From Alicyclobacillus sp. (GTDB lineage: Bacteria > Bacillota > Bacilli > Alicyclobacillales > Alicyclobacillaceae), in assembly GCF_023511815.1 (NCBI RefSeq), contig NZ_JAIMAV010000024.1, forward strand, positions 1-33,595: a DNA stretch of 33,595 bases, read 5' to 3'. This document shows, piece after piece, positions 7,886-15,552 of the stretch (positions within the stretch are counted from its first letter, which is position 1; every line of letters starts with the position of its first letter). The notes below the pieces were generated by a model. The model did no database searches. It saw nothing but the letters and a program-made list of their open reading frames with translations, and was not told the DNA's origin. A program made the translations under genes and the position numbers.

Positions 7886-9307
7886 TCAGTAGGACGGCAC
7901 CGCGTGCTCTCGGCGCGCGACGCCTGTGCGGGCGGCCGCTTCGGCAACCGCGCGGCTGACCGCTTTGACGACCGCCTCGTTGAACACGGACGGGATGATG
8001 TACTGCTCGTTCAATTGGTGATCCGGCACACAGGCGGCGATCGCCTCGGCGGCCGCGAGCTTCATTTCTTCATTGATCTCTCGCGCGCGAACACGGAGCG
8101 CACCGCGGAAGATGCCGGGGAAGCACAGGACGTTGTTGATCTGGTTCGGGTAGTCCGAGCGTCCGGTGGCGAGGATCCGGACGTACGGTTCGGCCTCCTC
8201 GGGCAGGATCTCGGGAATCGGGTTGGCCATCGCGAACACGATGGGATCGCTGGCCATCGCCTTCAGATGCTCGGGCTTCAGCACGCCCGGTCCGGACACG
8301 CCGATGAACACGTCCGCCCCGGTGATGGCCTCCATCAGGCCGCCCGTGCGCCCCTCGGGATTGGTGTGATGCGCGTACCAGTCCCAGATGGGGTTCTCAT
8401 AGGTTTTGTTCCGCTCGATGATGCCCGCGCGATCGACCCCGATGATGTTTCGAACCCCCGCCGACAACAGGATCTTGGTGCACGCGACGCCGGCGGCGCC
8501 GATGCCGCACACCACGACGCGCAGGTCGGACAGCTGCTTGTTGACAATCTTCACGGCGTTGAGCAGGCCGGCCAGGATGACGACGGCGGTCCCGTGCTGG
8601 TCATCGTGGAAGACCGGGATGTCCAACTCCTCGCGCAGCCGGCGTTCAATCTCGAAGCACCGCGGCGACGAGATGTCCTCCAGGTTGATGCCGCCGAAGG
8701 CGGGGGCGATGGCCTTGACGATGGCGACAATCTCGTCGGGGTCCTTGGTGTTCAGACAGATGGGGAACGCGTCGACGCCCGCGAACTGCTTGAACAGCAT
8801 CGCCTTGCCCTCCATCACCGGCAGGGCGGCCTCCGGCCCGATGTCGCCGAGGCCGAGGACGGCGGTCCCGTCGGAGACGACCGCCACGGTGTTGCGTTTG
8901 ATGGTCAGCTGGAAAGCCTTCGACGGGTCCTCATGGATGGCCTGGCAGACGCGCGCCACCCCCGGCGTGTACACGCGCGACAGGTCGTCGCGGTTCTTGA
9001 CCGGCGTCTTGGCCTGGATTTCAATCTTACCGCCCAGGTGGACGAGAAACGTCCGGTCGGAGACGTTGATCACCTCGATGCCGGGGCGCTGCGCCAGGGA
9101 TTCGACGACCCGTTCGCGGTGGGCGTCGTTGTGCACGTTCACGGTGACGTCTCGAATGACGTAGTCTTTCTCAACATGAATGACGTCGACGGCGATGATG
9201 TCCCCGCCGGCTTCGCCGATGGCCGATGCCACCTGGCTGAACGCGGCGTCGGAACTGATTTTCAGGCGAAGGATGAGGCTGAGCCCATTGGTCTGTTGGA
9301 TGGCCAC
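7886..9307 (-). CDS. ACT-domain NAD(P)-dependent malic enzyme
   Basis: Oxidative decarboxylation of malate to pyruvate with reduction of NAD(P). The 473-residue protein has an N-terminal ACT domain (about 9-85), the usual amino-acid-binding regulatory fold. The malic enzyme core follows: YTPG 113-116, the general-base Lys168 in [10 protein letters not shown], the metal-binding EDI (210-212), FHDDQHGTA (233-241) and the nucleotide-binding GIGAAG (268-273). GTG 9307 was chosen because GAGGAGGA precedes it by about 7 nt; upstream in-frame codons lack an SD. The ACT-malic enzyme form is longer than YtsJ-type enzymes. It is not part of this cluster in Bacillus subtilis. Cofactor preference cannot be told from sequence by eye. 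Confidence 0.95.
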   Translation of the reverse strand: MAIQQTNGLSLILRLKISSDAAFSQVASAIGEAGGDIIAVDVIHVEKDYVIRDVTVNVHNDAHRERVVESLAQRPGIEVINVSDRTFLVHLGGKIEIQAKTPVKNRDDLSRVYTPGVARVCQAIHEDPSKAFQLTIKRNTVAVVSDGTAVLGLGDIGPEAALPVMEGKAMLFKQFAGVDAFPICLNTKDPDEIVAIVKAIAPAFGGINLEDISSPRCFEIERRLREELDIPVFHDDQHGTAVVILAGLLNAVKIVNKQLSDLRVVVCGIGAAGVACTKILLSAGVRNIIGVDRAGIIERNKTYENPIWDWYAHHTNPEGRTGGLMEAITGADVFIGVSGPGVLKPEHLKAMASDPIVFAMANPIPEILPEEAEPYVRILATGRSDYPNQINNVLCFPGIFRGALRVRAREINEEMKLAAAEAIAACVPDHQLNEQYIIPSVFNEAVVKAVSRAVAEAAARTGVARREHAVPSY

Positions 9308-9350
9308 CGTTGATTCCTCCTCGGGCTTCCTAGCACGCTTGATGTCCAAC

Positions 9351-9359
9351 ATTGTATCA
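9351..9359 (-). promoter_or_regulatory. Extended -10 promoter for the malic enzyme gene
   Basis: The minus strand reads TGATACAAT, a TACAAT -10 hexamer with extended TG. The -35 region is poor. It lies about 45 nt upstream of the GTG start and shares the 89-bp divergent gap with the plus-strand decarboxylase gene. Confidence 0.5.
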
Positions 9360-9396
9360 TAGGGAGCAATCGATGCTGCGCGAAGGAGTGTGAGAA

Positions 9397-10905
9397 TTGA
9401 CGGATCGCACGGGCATCGGCGGCGGGTTTGACCAGAATGTGGACGTGGCCGGGGAGGAGACGCCGATCCTGGCGGCGCTGACCCGGGCCGCACACCGCAT
9501 AGAGGTGCCGCTGTTCGTGCCGGGGCACAAGCAGGGGCGGCTGCTGCCAGCCGCGCTGTCGCTGTGGATCGGCGCGGCGGCGAAATTGGATCTGACCGAG
9601 TTGCCGGGTCTGGACAACCTCCACCAGGCCGAGGGGTGCATCCTGGCCTCCGAGGCGTTGGCGGCTTCGCACTACGGCGCCGACTGGTGCCTGTACAGCG
9701 TCAACGGATCGACGGCCGGCGTGATGGCCGCGATGATGGCCTGCGCGGCGGGTGGGCGCGTCCTGATGGCGGGCGCGTTTCACCAGAGCGCCTGGCGCGG
9801 ACTGGTGCTGGCCGGTGCTGAGCCGGTGATGGTCTCCGGGCGATGGGATGCGTCGCGCCGGGTGGTTCGTCCTCCGGATGTGGCGGAGGTGGAACGGGCG
9901 CTGGCCGCGGATCCGCACATTCGCGCGGTGTACGTCACCTCACCGACGTACGCCGGCGTGTGCGCACCGGTCGCCGAGCTGGCACAGCTGGCGCATCGGC
10001 GCGGCATCCCGCTTATCGTGGATGAAGCGCACGGGGCACACTTCGGGCTTCACCCGGATCTGCCCGCGCACAGCATTCGGGCCGGGGCGGACGTGGTGAT
10101 CCAGAGCGTGCACAAGATGCTCCCCGGATTGACGCAGACCGCCTGGGTGCTCGGCCGGGGCGGGCGCGCGCCGCGTGCGCGGGTGGAGGAGGCCCTGTCC
10201 ATGGTGCAGAGCACCAGCCCGTCGTATCTGTTGCTCGCGTCGCTGGACGCCGCCCAGGCCTGGCTTCGCCACGAGGGGGCGGCCGCGGCGGCCCGGGCCA
10301 TCGGTGCTGTGGCCACGCTCTGGGAGGTGTATCCAGGCCAACGCCTTGACGATCCGCTGCGCCACTTCGTCCCGATGCCGGGGATGGGGGCGAGCCGCCG
10401 TCTGCAGGCGCATCTTCAGGACGCGGGGGTCTGGGTCGAGTACGCCGATCCCCTCGGCGTGCTGAGCTTATTCGGGTTGGCGGCGGACGAGCGGATGGTC
10501 CGCCGGTACCTGGAGGCCCTCTGCAACGGCCTGGATGACGTGCGGCGGACCGCTTCGCAGGCGGACGACGGCCCGGGGCGCGGGAAGGAGACCCCAGGTG
10601 ATTCCGCGTTGACCGCCCTCATCGGCCAAGGGCAGGTTCGGCTCTGCGCCGCGCCCCGCGAGGTCCAGTTCGCGGCGCGCGAATGGCTCCCGCCCGAGGA
10701 GGCGGTGGGCCGCGTCGCCGCCGGTCTGGTGACCCCGTATCCGCCAGGCGTACCCGTCCTCCTGCCGGGGCAATGGATTGAGGGGCCGGTGGCCGAGGCG
10801 CTGTCGGCCTGGTTGGCCACGGGGTACTCGGTGCACGGCGTGGATGAATTGGGACGGATTCCGGTGCTTCGAGAGAGGGGGCCTTCGGGTGTTCATCACG
10901 TTTGA
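9397..10905 (+). CDS. Orn/Lys/Arg decarboxylase family PLP enzyme (YaaO-like)
   Basis: PLP-dependent fold-type I decarboxylase, 502 residues, in the same place as yaaO of Bacillus subtilis (480 residues). It has the family N-terminus VPLFVPGHKQGR, the cofactor-contacting DEAHGAHFG (from Asp209, His212) and the Schiff-base Lys240 in SVHKMLPGLTQTAW. The C-terminal domain ends with the TPYPPGVPVLLPG motif common to the family. TTG 9397 follows GAAGGAG by about 8 nt. The substrate (arginine, lysine or ornithine) is not visible. The gene overlaps tmk by 17 nt, so the two are coupled. The reaction would yield a polyamine precursor; that is family knowledge. Confidence 0.9.
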   Translation: MTDRTGIGGGFDQNVDVAGEETPILAALTRAAHRIEVPLFVPGHKQGRLLPAALSLWIGAAAKLDLTELPGLDNLHQAEGCILASEALAASHYGADWCLYSVNGSTAGVMAAMMACAAGGRVLMAGAFHQSAWRGLVLAGAEPVMVSGRWDASRRVVRPPDVAEVERALAADPHIRAVYVTSPTYAGVCAPVAELAQLAHRRGIPLIVDEAHGAHFGLHPDLPAHSIRAGADVVIQSVHKMLPGLTQTAWVLGRGGRAPRARVEEALSMVQSTSPSYLLLASLDAAQAWLRHEGAAAAARAIGAVATLWEVYPGQRLDDPLRHFVPMPGMGASRRLQAHLQDAGVWVEYADPLGVLSLFGLAADERMVRRYLEALCNGLDDVRRTASQADDGPGRGKETPGDSALTALIGQGQVRLCAAPREVQFAAREWLPPEEAVGRVAAGLVTPYPPGVPVLLPGQWIEGPVAEALSAWLATGYSVHGVDELGRIPVLRERGPSGVHHV

Positions 10906-11500
10906 GGGGTTGGATGGCGCGGGAAAGAGCACCCAGATTGAACGTTTGGCGGCACGTTTGCGGGCGGCGGGCCGGCCGGTGCTGCTGACGCGCGAACCGG
11001 GGGGCACCCCGCTCGGAGACGCGCTGCGGGCGCTTTTGCTCGATCCCGCTCGGCGCGACATGGCCCCCGCCGCGGAGGCCTTGCTGTACGCCGCGTCCCG
11101 TGCGCAGCTGCTGCACGAGCGGGTGCGGCCGGCGCTCGCGCGGGGGGAGGTGGTGGTCTGCGACCGGTTTGTCGACGCGAGCCTCGCCTATCAGGGGGCG
11201 GGCCTGGGATTGGGGGAGGAAGCGGTCGCGTCCATCAACCGGTTCGCGACGGGCGGGCTTCGGCCGGATCTGACGTTTCTGATGGACATCCCGGTGCGAG
11301 TGAGCCGCACCCGGGTGGCCGGCGGACGAAGCGGTGCCGACCGAATCGAACAGCGCGACGATGAATATTTTAGCGTTGTCAGGGACGCCTTCCTGAGAAT
11401 CGCGGCGAAGGAGCCGGACCGCGTGGTGGTGCTCGACGGGACACGGGACGCCGCATGGCTCGAGCAGGAGATCTGGGCTCACGTGGAGAAGATTTTGTAA
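10889..11500 (+). CDS. tmk: Thymidylate kinase
   Basis: Phosphorylates dTMP to dTDP with ATP. The 203 residues match the family. Motifs are the P-loop EGLDGAGKST (6-15), TREPGGTPLGD, the DRFVDASLAYQGAG signature and the lid region around GGRSGADRIEQ. GTG 10889 lies inside the end of the upstream decarboxylase gene and is preceded by a GAGAGAGGGGG SD. The order yaaO-tmk-yaaQ is the same as in Bacillus. It begins a run of overlapping genes serving DNA replication. Confidence 0.97.
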   Translation: MFITFEGLDGAGKSTQIERLAARLRAAGRPVLLTREPGGTPLGDALRALLLDPARRDMAPAAEALLYAASRAQLLHERVRPALARGEVVVCDRFVDASLAYQGAGLGLGEEAVASINRFATGGLRPDLTFLMDIPVRVSRTRVAGGRSGADRIEQRDDEYFSVVRDAFLRIAAKEPDRVVVLDGTRDAAWLEQEIWAHVEKIL

Positions 11501-11554
11501 CCCGCTCGGGCGACGCGATGGAAAGTTTACGTTGGAGAAAAGGTGGTGTGTGGG

Positions 11555-11884
11555 ATGAAGATGGTCATGGCGGTCGTGCAGGACAAGGACAGTCCGCGGT
11601 TGGCGCAGAATCTCGTCAAGGCGGGGGTGCGTGCCACCAAACTGGCCAGCACGGGCGGCTTTCTGCATGCGGGCAACACCACGTTCATGATCGGCACCGA
11701 GGAAGACCGGCTGGAAGAGGTGCTGGAGATCATCCGTCAGAGCTGCCGCTCTCGAGAGCAGGTGGTGACCCCGATGGCGCCGATGGGCAACCAGATGGAG
11801 TCGTTCATCCCCTACCCGGTCAGCGTGCAGGTCGGCGGGGCCACCGTGTTCGTGTTGGATGTGGAGCGCTTTGAACACTTCTGA
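11555..11884 (+). CDS. darA: Cyclic-di-AMP receptor DarA (YaaQ)
   Basis: PII-like trimeric receptor for the second messenger c-di-AMP, 109 residues. It matches Bacillus DarA closely along its length: MKMVMAVVQDKDS at the start, TKLASTGGFLHAGNTTFMIG in the ligand-binding region and VGGATVFVLDVERFEHF at the end. ATG 11555 aligns with the Bacillus start and has a purine-rich AAAGGTGG upstream. Its effector target is not established from this context. In Bacillus yaaR follows, but here holB overlaps the 3' end directly and yaaR is absent. Confidence 0.95.
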   Translation: MKMVMAVVQDKDSPRLAQNLVKAGVRATKLASTGGFLHAGNTTFMIGTEEDRLEEVLEIIRQSCRSREQVVTPMAPMGNQMESFIPYPVSVQVGGATVFVLDVERFEHF

Positions 11885-12881
11885 GCTGCGCCCGCACCGT
11901 GTCCGGCCGGTCTCCGAGTGGCCCGTGCAGACCGAGTTGCTGGCCCGTCTCTCCGACGACATCGCGGCGGATCGGGTGCCGCACGCCATGCTGTTCGTCG
12001 GAGAAGAGGCGCAAACCCGCCGATGTGTGAATTTTCTTTCAGCATTGCTGCTCTGCACGGGGGAGCCCGCCCCCTGCGGCCGCTGCCCATCCTGCGCGCA
12101 GCTGCAGTCCGGCAACCATCCGGACCTGTACACGGTGGAACGGGACGGCGCTGGCATCAAGGCGGCGCAGGTGGAGGCCCTGCAGGAGCGCCTCAAACTC
12201 CGGGCGCACGCGGGCGGCCGGGTGGTGTACGTGGTCCACGGCATGGACGATATCACCCCCGTCGCGGCCAATCGCCTGTTGAAGACGCTGGAGGAACCGT
12301 GGCCGTCGGTGGTGGCGCTGCTCACCGCCCGCAGCGTCCGGCGCGTCCTTCCCACCATAAGGTCCCGCTGTTTCCTCTTTCCCCTCCCTCCGGCTGGCGC
12401 GGCTCCGTGGGATGACGCCCCGTGGGTCGATGGAGAGGCCGGCGAGGCTGTGGGCGCGGACGGCGCTCAGCCGGAGCCCGCCGAAGGGCGGTTTGCCAGC
12501 CTGATTGAGCCGGTGATACAATGGACGAAGACCCTGATCAAAGGGGCCGAACCGCCGGTCATCCTGGCGGATCGATTGGTTCGTACAGCCGGCGATGGTG
12601 CGTTCTCCGAGGTGCTGTATGTTTTGGCGATGTGGTTGCGAGACCTGATGCATACGCGGGCGGGCGACGACCGGCATGTCCGGTTTACGGATCACCGCGC
12701 GCAGTTACTTGAGCAGTCGAGCATGACCGACGTGGCCGAGCTGGCCAAGGCCATCGCGGTGGTCCTGGAGACGAGGGTGCGCACGCGCTCCCACGTCGCC
12801 GCCACGCTCAACGCGGAGCGCATGTGTGTTCGACTCCGGGAGGTTTTTGCCAGTGTACACGGTCATCGGCGTCCGCTTTAA
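11859..12881 (+). CDS. holB: DNA polymerase III subunit delta prime
   Basis: Clamp-loader subunit that pairs with DnaX and HolA to load the sliding clamp. The 340-residue protein retains the core layout: the HAMLFVGEEAQTRR region, the zinc module CTGEPAPCGRCPSC, NRLLKTLEEPWP and the arginine-finger RSRC motif. The P-loop lysine motif is lost (GEEAQTRR in place of GxxGxGKT), and the Walker B region reads VVHGMDDIT, so ATP binding by this subunit is unlikely. ATG 11859 overlaps darA by 26 nt; TTG 11871 with GGAG only 4 nt upstream is an alternative. The stop overlaps the ricT start region by 29 nt. Confidence 0.92.
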   Translation: MWSALNTSELRPHRVRPVSEWPVQTELLARLSDDIAADRVPHAMLFVGEEAQTRRCVNFLSALLLCTGEPAPCGRCPSCAQLQSGNHPDLYTVERDGAGIKAAQVEALQERLKLRAHAGGRVVYVVHGMDDITPVAANRLLKTLEEPWPSVVALLTARSVRRVLPTIRSRCFLFPLPPAGAAPWDDAPWVDGEAGEAVGADGAQPEPAEGRFASLIEPVIQWTKTLIKGAEPPVILADRLVRTAGDGAFSEVLYVLAMWLRDLMHTRAGDDRHVRFTDHRAQLLEQSSMTDVAELAKAIAVVLETRVRTRSHVAATLNAERMCVRLREVFASVHGHRRPL

Positions 12882-13518
12882 GACGGCGGGCAAGATATAT
12901 TACTTTGATCCGGGGCCCCTTCATCTGGAGCGCCACGACCACGTGATTGTTGAGACCGCGCGCGGCATCGAGTACGGAGAGGTCGTGGTGGGCAACCGGG
13001 AGGTCACGGAGCAGGACGTGGTGCTGCCGCTCAAACAGGTCATCCGGGTGGCGGATGAGAGAGATGCCGAGACGGTCGCGGACAACCGCCGCCGGGCCAA
13101 GGCCGCGATGCAGGTGTTCCGCGACAAGGTGGCCGCCCACCAGCTGGAGATGAAGCTGGTCGACGCGGAGTACACGTTTGACCGCAACAAGCTGATCTTC
13201 TACTTCACCGCCGAGGGGCGGGTGGATTTTCGAGAACTGGTGCGCGACCTGGCGTCCGTGTTTCGGGTCCGCATTGAATTGCGGCAGATCGGGGTTCGGG
13301 ATGAGGCGAAGATCCTGGGCGGCATCGGGCCGTGCGGCCGGTTGCTGTGCTGCTCCACGTGGATGGGAGAGTTCGATCCGGTGTCCATCCGCATGGCCAA
13401 AGACCAGAGCCTTTCCCTGAATCCCACCAAAATCTCCGGTCTGTGCGGAAGACTGATGTGCTGTCTGAAGTTCGAGAACGACACCTACCAGGACCAGGGC
13501 GTCGCGGCGGCTCGTTGA
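12853..13518 (+). CDS. ricT: RicT/YaaT, PSP1-domain protein of the Y-complex
   Basis: In Bacillus, RicT with RicA (YmcA) and RicF (YlbF) binds two 4Fe-4S clusters, assists RNase Y in mRNA maturation and promotes sporulation and biofilm programmes. The protein starts MYTVIGVRFKTAGKIYYFDP, nearly the same as Bacillus. Cluster cysteines Cys161, Cys166, Cys167 and Cys198 are conserved, with Cys203 and Cys204. GTG 12853 follows GGGAGG by 9 nt. The protein has 221 residues against about 275 in Bacillus: it stops soon after FENDTYQ, so the C-terminal extension is missing. I see no continuation in another frame before yabA. Confidence 0.93.
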   Translation: MYTVIGVRFKTAGKIYYFDPGPLHLERHDHVIVETARGIEYGEVVVGNREVTEQDVVLPLKQVIRVADERDAETVADNRRRAKAAMQVFRDKVAAHQLEMKLVDAEYTFDRNKLIFYFTAEGRVDFRELVRDLASVFRVRIELRQIGVRDEAKILGGIGPCGRLLCCSTWMGEFDPVSIRMAKDQSLSLNPTKISGLCGRLMCCLKFENDTYQDQGVAAAR

Positions 13519-13551
13519 GGCGGCCTCGGGTCGTGGACCGGGGGATGGCGC

Positions 13552-13839
13552 ATGGACAAACACTCGTTGTTCGTACAGGTGGCGAATCTGGAGGAGCGCA
13601 TCGGCGAACTGTATATGGAGCTGGGCGCGCTGCGTCAGAAGATCCTCGAATTGATTGAGGAAAACCAACGGTTGTCCCAGGAGAACGCCCGCCTCCGCGA
13701 GGCGGGGCCCTCCGCGGGGGAAGGGTACGAGAATCTGGTGCGCATCTACCGGGAAGGTTTTCACATCTGCAACGTCAAGTACGGCAGCCTTCGGACCGAG
13801 GGCGAGTGTCTGTTCTGCATGTCCTTTTTGAAAAAGTGA
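13552..13839 (+). CDS. yabA: Replication initiation control protein YabA
   Basis: Negative regulator of replication initiation that binds DnaA and DnaN. The 95-residue protein has an N-terminal leucine-zipper coiled coil (about residues 5-50, with [19 protein letters not shown]) and a C-terminal zinc module, [20 protein letters not shown]. It is shorter than Bacillus YabA (119), mainly in the linker. ATG 13552 has only a weak GGGGGA upstream, and it lies 33 nt after ricT, so coupling is possible. A hairpin follows. The Bacillus neighbours yabB and yazA are absent here. Confidence 0.92.
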   Translation: MDKHSLFVQVANLEERIGELYMELGALRQKILELIEENQRLSQENARLREAGPSAGEGYENLVRIYREGFHICNVKYGSLRTEGECLFCMSFLKK

Positions 13840-13842
13840 TCC

Positions 13843-13874
13843 GGCCCGCTCCTGACGTCTGGGGGCGGGCCTTT
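13843..13874 (+). terminator. Partial terminator between yabA and rsmI
   Basis: GGCCCGC (13843-13849) pairs with GCGGGCC (13865-13871), followed by TTTG. The T-tract is short, so this probably gives only partial termination before the rsmI SD. Confidence 0.5.
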
Positions 13875-13899
13875 GCGCAGGCTGGAAAGGAGGTCCCCC

Positions 13900-14808
13900 G
13901 TGCAGATTCGGCAAAACTTCGGCGATGAGCTCGGGACGGCCCGGCTGTATGTGTGCAGCACACCCATCGGCAATCTGGGGGATGCCAGCTTTCGCCTGGT
14001 GGAGACGCTCCGCGCCGCCGACGTCATCGCCGCGGAGGATACCCGGCACACGCGCAAACTGCTGACGCATTTCGATATTCACCCGCCGCTGCTCGTCAGC
14101 TACCATGAGCACAACCGGCGGCAACGGGCTTCGGATCTGGTGCGTTGGTGGGCGGAGGGCAAATCGGTCGCGCTGGTGACGGACGCCGGCACCCCCGGCG
14201 TGTCGGACCCGGGCGAGGACGCGGTGCGGCTGGCGGTCCAACACCGGGTTCCCGTCATTCCCGTTCCGGGTCCGAGCGCGGTGCTGGCCGCGCTGATGGC
14301 CAGCGGTATGCCGTTTCAGCCCTTCACGTTCATCGGCTTTCTTCCGCGCAGGCGGGACGAGGCCCTTTCCGTGCTGCGCATCCACGCCGAGACCCCGGCG
14401 ACGGCGGTGTTGTACGAGGCGCCGCACCGGCTGACCAGGACGCTCCGTCTTCTGGAAGAGCTGTGGCCGAACCGGCAGGTGGTTCTGGCGAAAGAGCTGA
14501 CGAAACGGTACGAGTCATTTCTCTCCGGCACGGCGGGTGAACTGCGGGCCCATCTGGAGGCGGAGCCGCCCCAGGGCGAGTACGTTTTGGTGTTGGAGCC
14601 CTGGCGTGCCGGGCCTGAGCCGAAGGAGGCGGATGGCCATTCGGCCGAGGTCTCGGCGGATTCGACCGATTCGATGGCGTCCGCCATTCTCCGGGTGCGG
14701 GAGGCGATGGCGGAAGGAACTCCACACGCGACGGCGGTCCGCCAGGTGGCCGCGCAGACGGGGGTCCGACGTAAGGCCCTCTACGATGCCACCCGCCCAG
14801 AGGACTGA
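13900..14808 (+). CDS. rsmI: 16S rRNA 2'-O-ribose C1402 methyltransferase
   Basis: SAM-dependent methyltransferase that modifies C1402 in the decoding centre of 16S rRNA. The 302-residue protein has the tetrapyrrole-methylase fold: PIGNLGDASFR at the N-terminus, AAEDTRHTRKLL, SYHEHN, VALVTDAGTPGVSDPG and the GFLPRR motif. A C-terminal helix-rich tail carries the usual RKALYD end. GTG 13900 follows a near-perfect SD (AAAGGAGGT). In Bacillus yabB and yazA lie between yabA and this gene; here they are missing. Confidence 0.96.
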   Translation: MQIRQNFGDELGTARLYVCSTPIGNLGDASFRLVETLRAADVIAAEDTRHTRKLLTHFDIHPPLLVSYHEHNRRQRASDLVRWWAEGKSVALVTDAGTPGVSDPGEDAVRLAVQHRVPVIPVPGPSAVLAALMASGMPFQPFTFIGFLPRRRDEALSVLRIHAETPATAVLYEAPHRLTRTLRLLEELWPNRQVVLAKELTKRYESFLSGTAGELRAHLEAEPPQGEYVLVLEPWRAGPEPKEADGHSAEVSADSTDSMASAILRVREAMAEGTPHATAVRQVAAQTGVRRKALYDATRPED

Positions 14809-14817
14809 TATGCGAAA

Positions 14818-14841
14818 GGGCTGGCTCAGAGGAGCCAGCCC
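14818..14841. terminator. Bidirectional terminator between rsmI and abrB
   Basis: GGGCTGGCTC (14818-14827), loop AGAG, GAGCCAGCCC (14832-14841) form a perfect 10-bp stem between convergent genes. On the minus strand it is followed by TTTCGCATAT, so it should serve abrB best; on the plus strand no T-tract follows. Confidence 0.65.
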
Positions 14842-14901
14842 GTGAAGTCGTCTCTCGATGTCGAACCCCAATTCCCCTTGGTGCGATCCGATGCTCACCC
14901 G

Positions 14902-15141
14902 TCAGGACTTCATTTCGGCGATGCAGGCCGGGCAGATGTTCTTGCCCTTGAAGTGGATGATCTCGTCGGCGTTCCCGCAGAAAATGCAGGCGGGCTCGTA
15001 CTTCTTGAGGATGATCCGGTCGCCGTCGACGTAGATCTCCAACGCGTCCTTCTCACCGATGCCCAACGTCCGGCGAAGCTCAATCGGAATCACGACACGC
15101 CCCAGCTCGTCCACCTTGCGCACAATCCCCGTAGATTTCAC
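14902..15141 (-). CDS. abrB: Transition-state regulator AbrB with four-cysteine tail
   Basis: DNA-binding transition-state regulator that represses stationary-phase and sporulation genes during growth. The first 46 residues match Bacillus AbrB closely: MKSTGIVRKVDELGRVVIPI followed by ELRRTLGIGEKDALEIYVDG, the swapped-hairpin DNA-binding fold. The C-terminal half differs: CIFCGNADEIIHFKGKNICP then ACIAEMKS, a CxxC-x(15)-CxxC pattern suggesting a zinc knuckle in place of the Bacillus multimerisation domain. It has 79 residues. GTG 15141 lies about 7 nt after GGGGGTG on the minus strand. It is convergent with rsmI, as in Bacillus. Confidence 0.93.
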   Translation of the reverse strand: MKSTGIVRKVDELGRVVIPIELRRTLGIGEKDALEIYVDGDRIILKKYEPACIFCGNADEIIHFKGKNICPACIAEMKS

Positions 15142-15189
15142 TGCACAGCACCCCCGCGATGAAAATGGATGTTTTTTTCTTTCTGATGT

Positions 15190-15249
15190 CCGCCCGTGGG
15201 CGGGCTTTGCATGCTACCACGTTAGGGAGACCCTATCATCGCATGCAAA
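15190..15249 (-). other. Structured abrB 5' leader (nested hairpins)
   Basis: In the minus-strand RNA, TTTGCATGC (from 15249) pairs with GCATGCAAA (to 15206), with an inner TAGGG/CCCTA pair (15223-15235) around a TCT loop. A second GC hairpin, CCGCCC/GGGCGG (15190-15203), follows at once. About 50 nt of A-rich sequence then leads to the abrB SD. The promoter at 15267-15294 would place all of this in the leader. It matches no riboswitch class that I can recognise. Confidence 0.5.
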
Positions 15250-15266
15250 AACTTGAATTTTATCTA

Positions 15267-15294
15267 ACTATACACGATCAGGCGGTTTTTGCAA
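15267..15294 (-). promoter_or_regulatory. Sigma-A promoter of abrB
   Basis: On the minus strand, TTGCAA (15294-15289) and TATAGT (15272-15267) are separated by 16 bp. The expected start near 15260 gives a leader of about 120 nt. No clear Spo0A box (TGTCGAA) is seen beside it. Confidence 0.6.
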
Positions 15295-15477
15295 GAGGGT
15301 TGGTTGAATCTGTTACGATTTGGGCAAATTTCTCTATCGTGAACGTGACTCGGATCAGACCCGTCACGGAGTTCGGATTCGTCGCGATCGAGTCGCGGTC
15401 AACGGACCCGCGACGCCTACGCCGCGCGGCGACGTCCCCGGGCGTGATCGACGGACGACCCTGGATCGGTTCACCGG
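15295..15477. other. Non-coding stretch between abrB and the ABC transporter operon
   Basis: No gene is supported in this part of the 411-bp gap from 15142 to 15552. Two dyads are visible: CGTGAC (15344-15349) with GTCACG (15363-15368), and GTCGCGG (15392-15398) with CCGCGAC (15408-15414). They could be operator sites or hairpins. Nothing identifies a regulator. Confidence 0.4.
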
Positions 15478-15504
15478 TTGAGTTTCAGTCCCCTTTCATA
15501 TAAA
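15478..15504 (+). promoter_or_regulatory. Possible promoter of the amino-acid ABC operon
   Basis: TTGAGT (15478-15483) and TATAAA (15499-15504) have a 15-bp spacer, shorter than ideal. They lie about 50 nt before the lipoprotein start and in the only AT-rich patch of the gap. Confidence 0.35.
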
Positions 15505-15552
15505 CTTTGAAACCGGATTCGCGTGTTAACAGCAAGGATTGGGGGGACACCG

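Noticed and set aside
7793-9313. Plus-strand open frame of about 500 codons opposite the malic enzyme
   Set aside because: Antisense shadow of a well-supported enzyme gene; no recognisable motifs and no SD.
10619-14427. Long minus-strand frames opposite tmk-holB and ricT-rsmI
   Set aside because: Same composition signature of antisense shadows; plus-strand genes here are unambiguous.
14859-14865. TGTCGAA, a match to a Spo0A box
   Set aside because: It lies downstream of the abrB stop, not near its promoter, and a 7-bp match is expected by chance.
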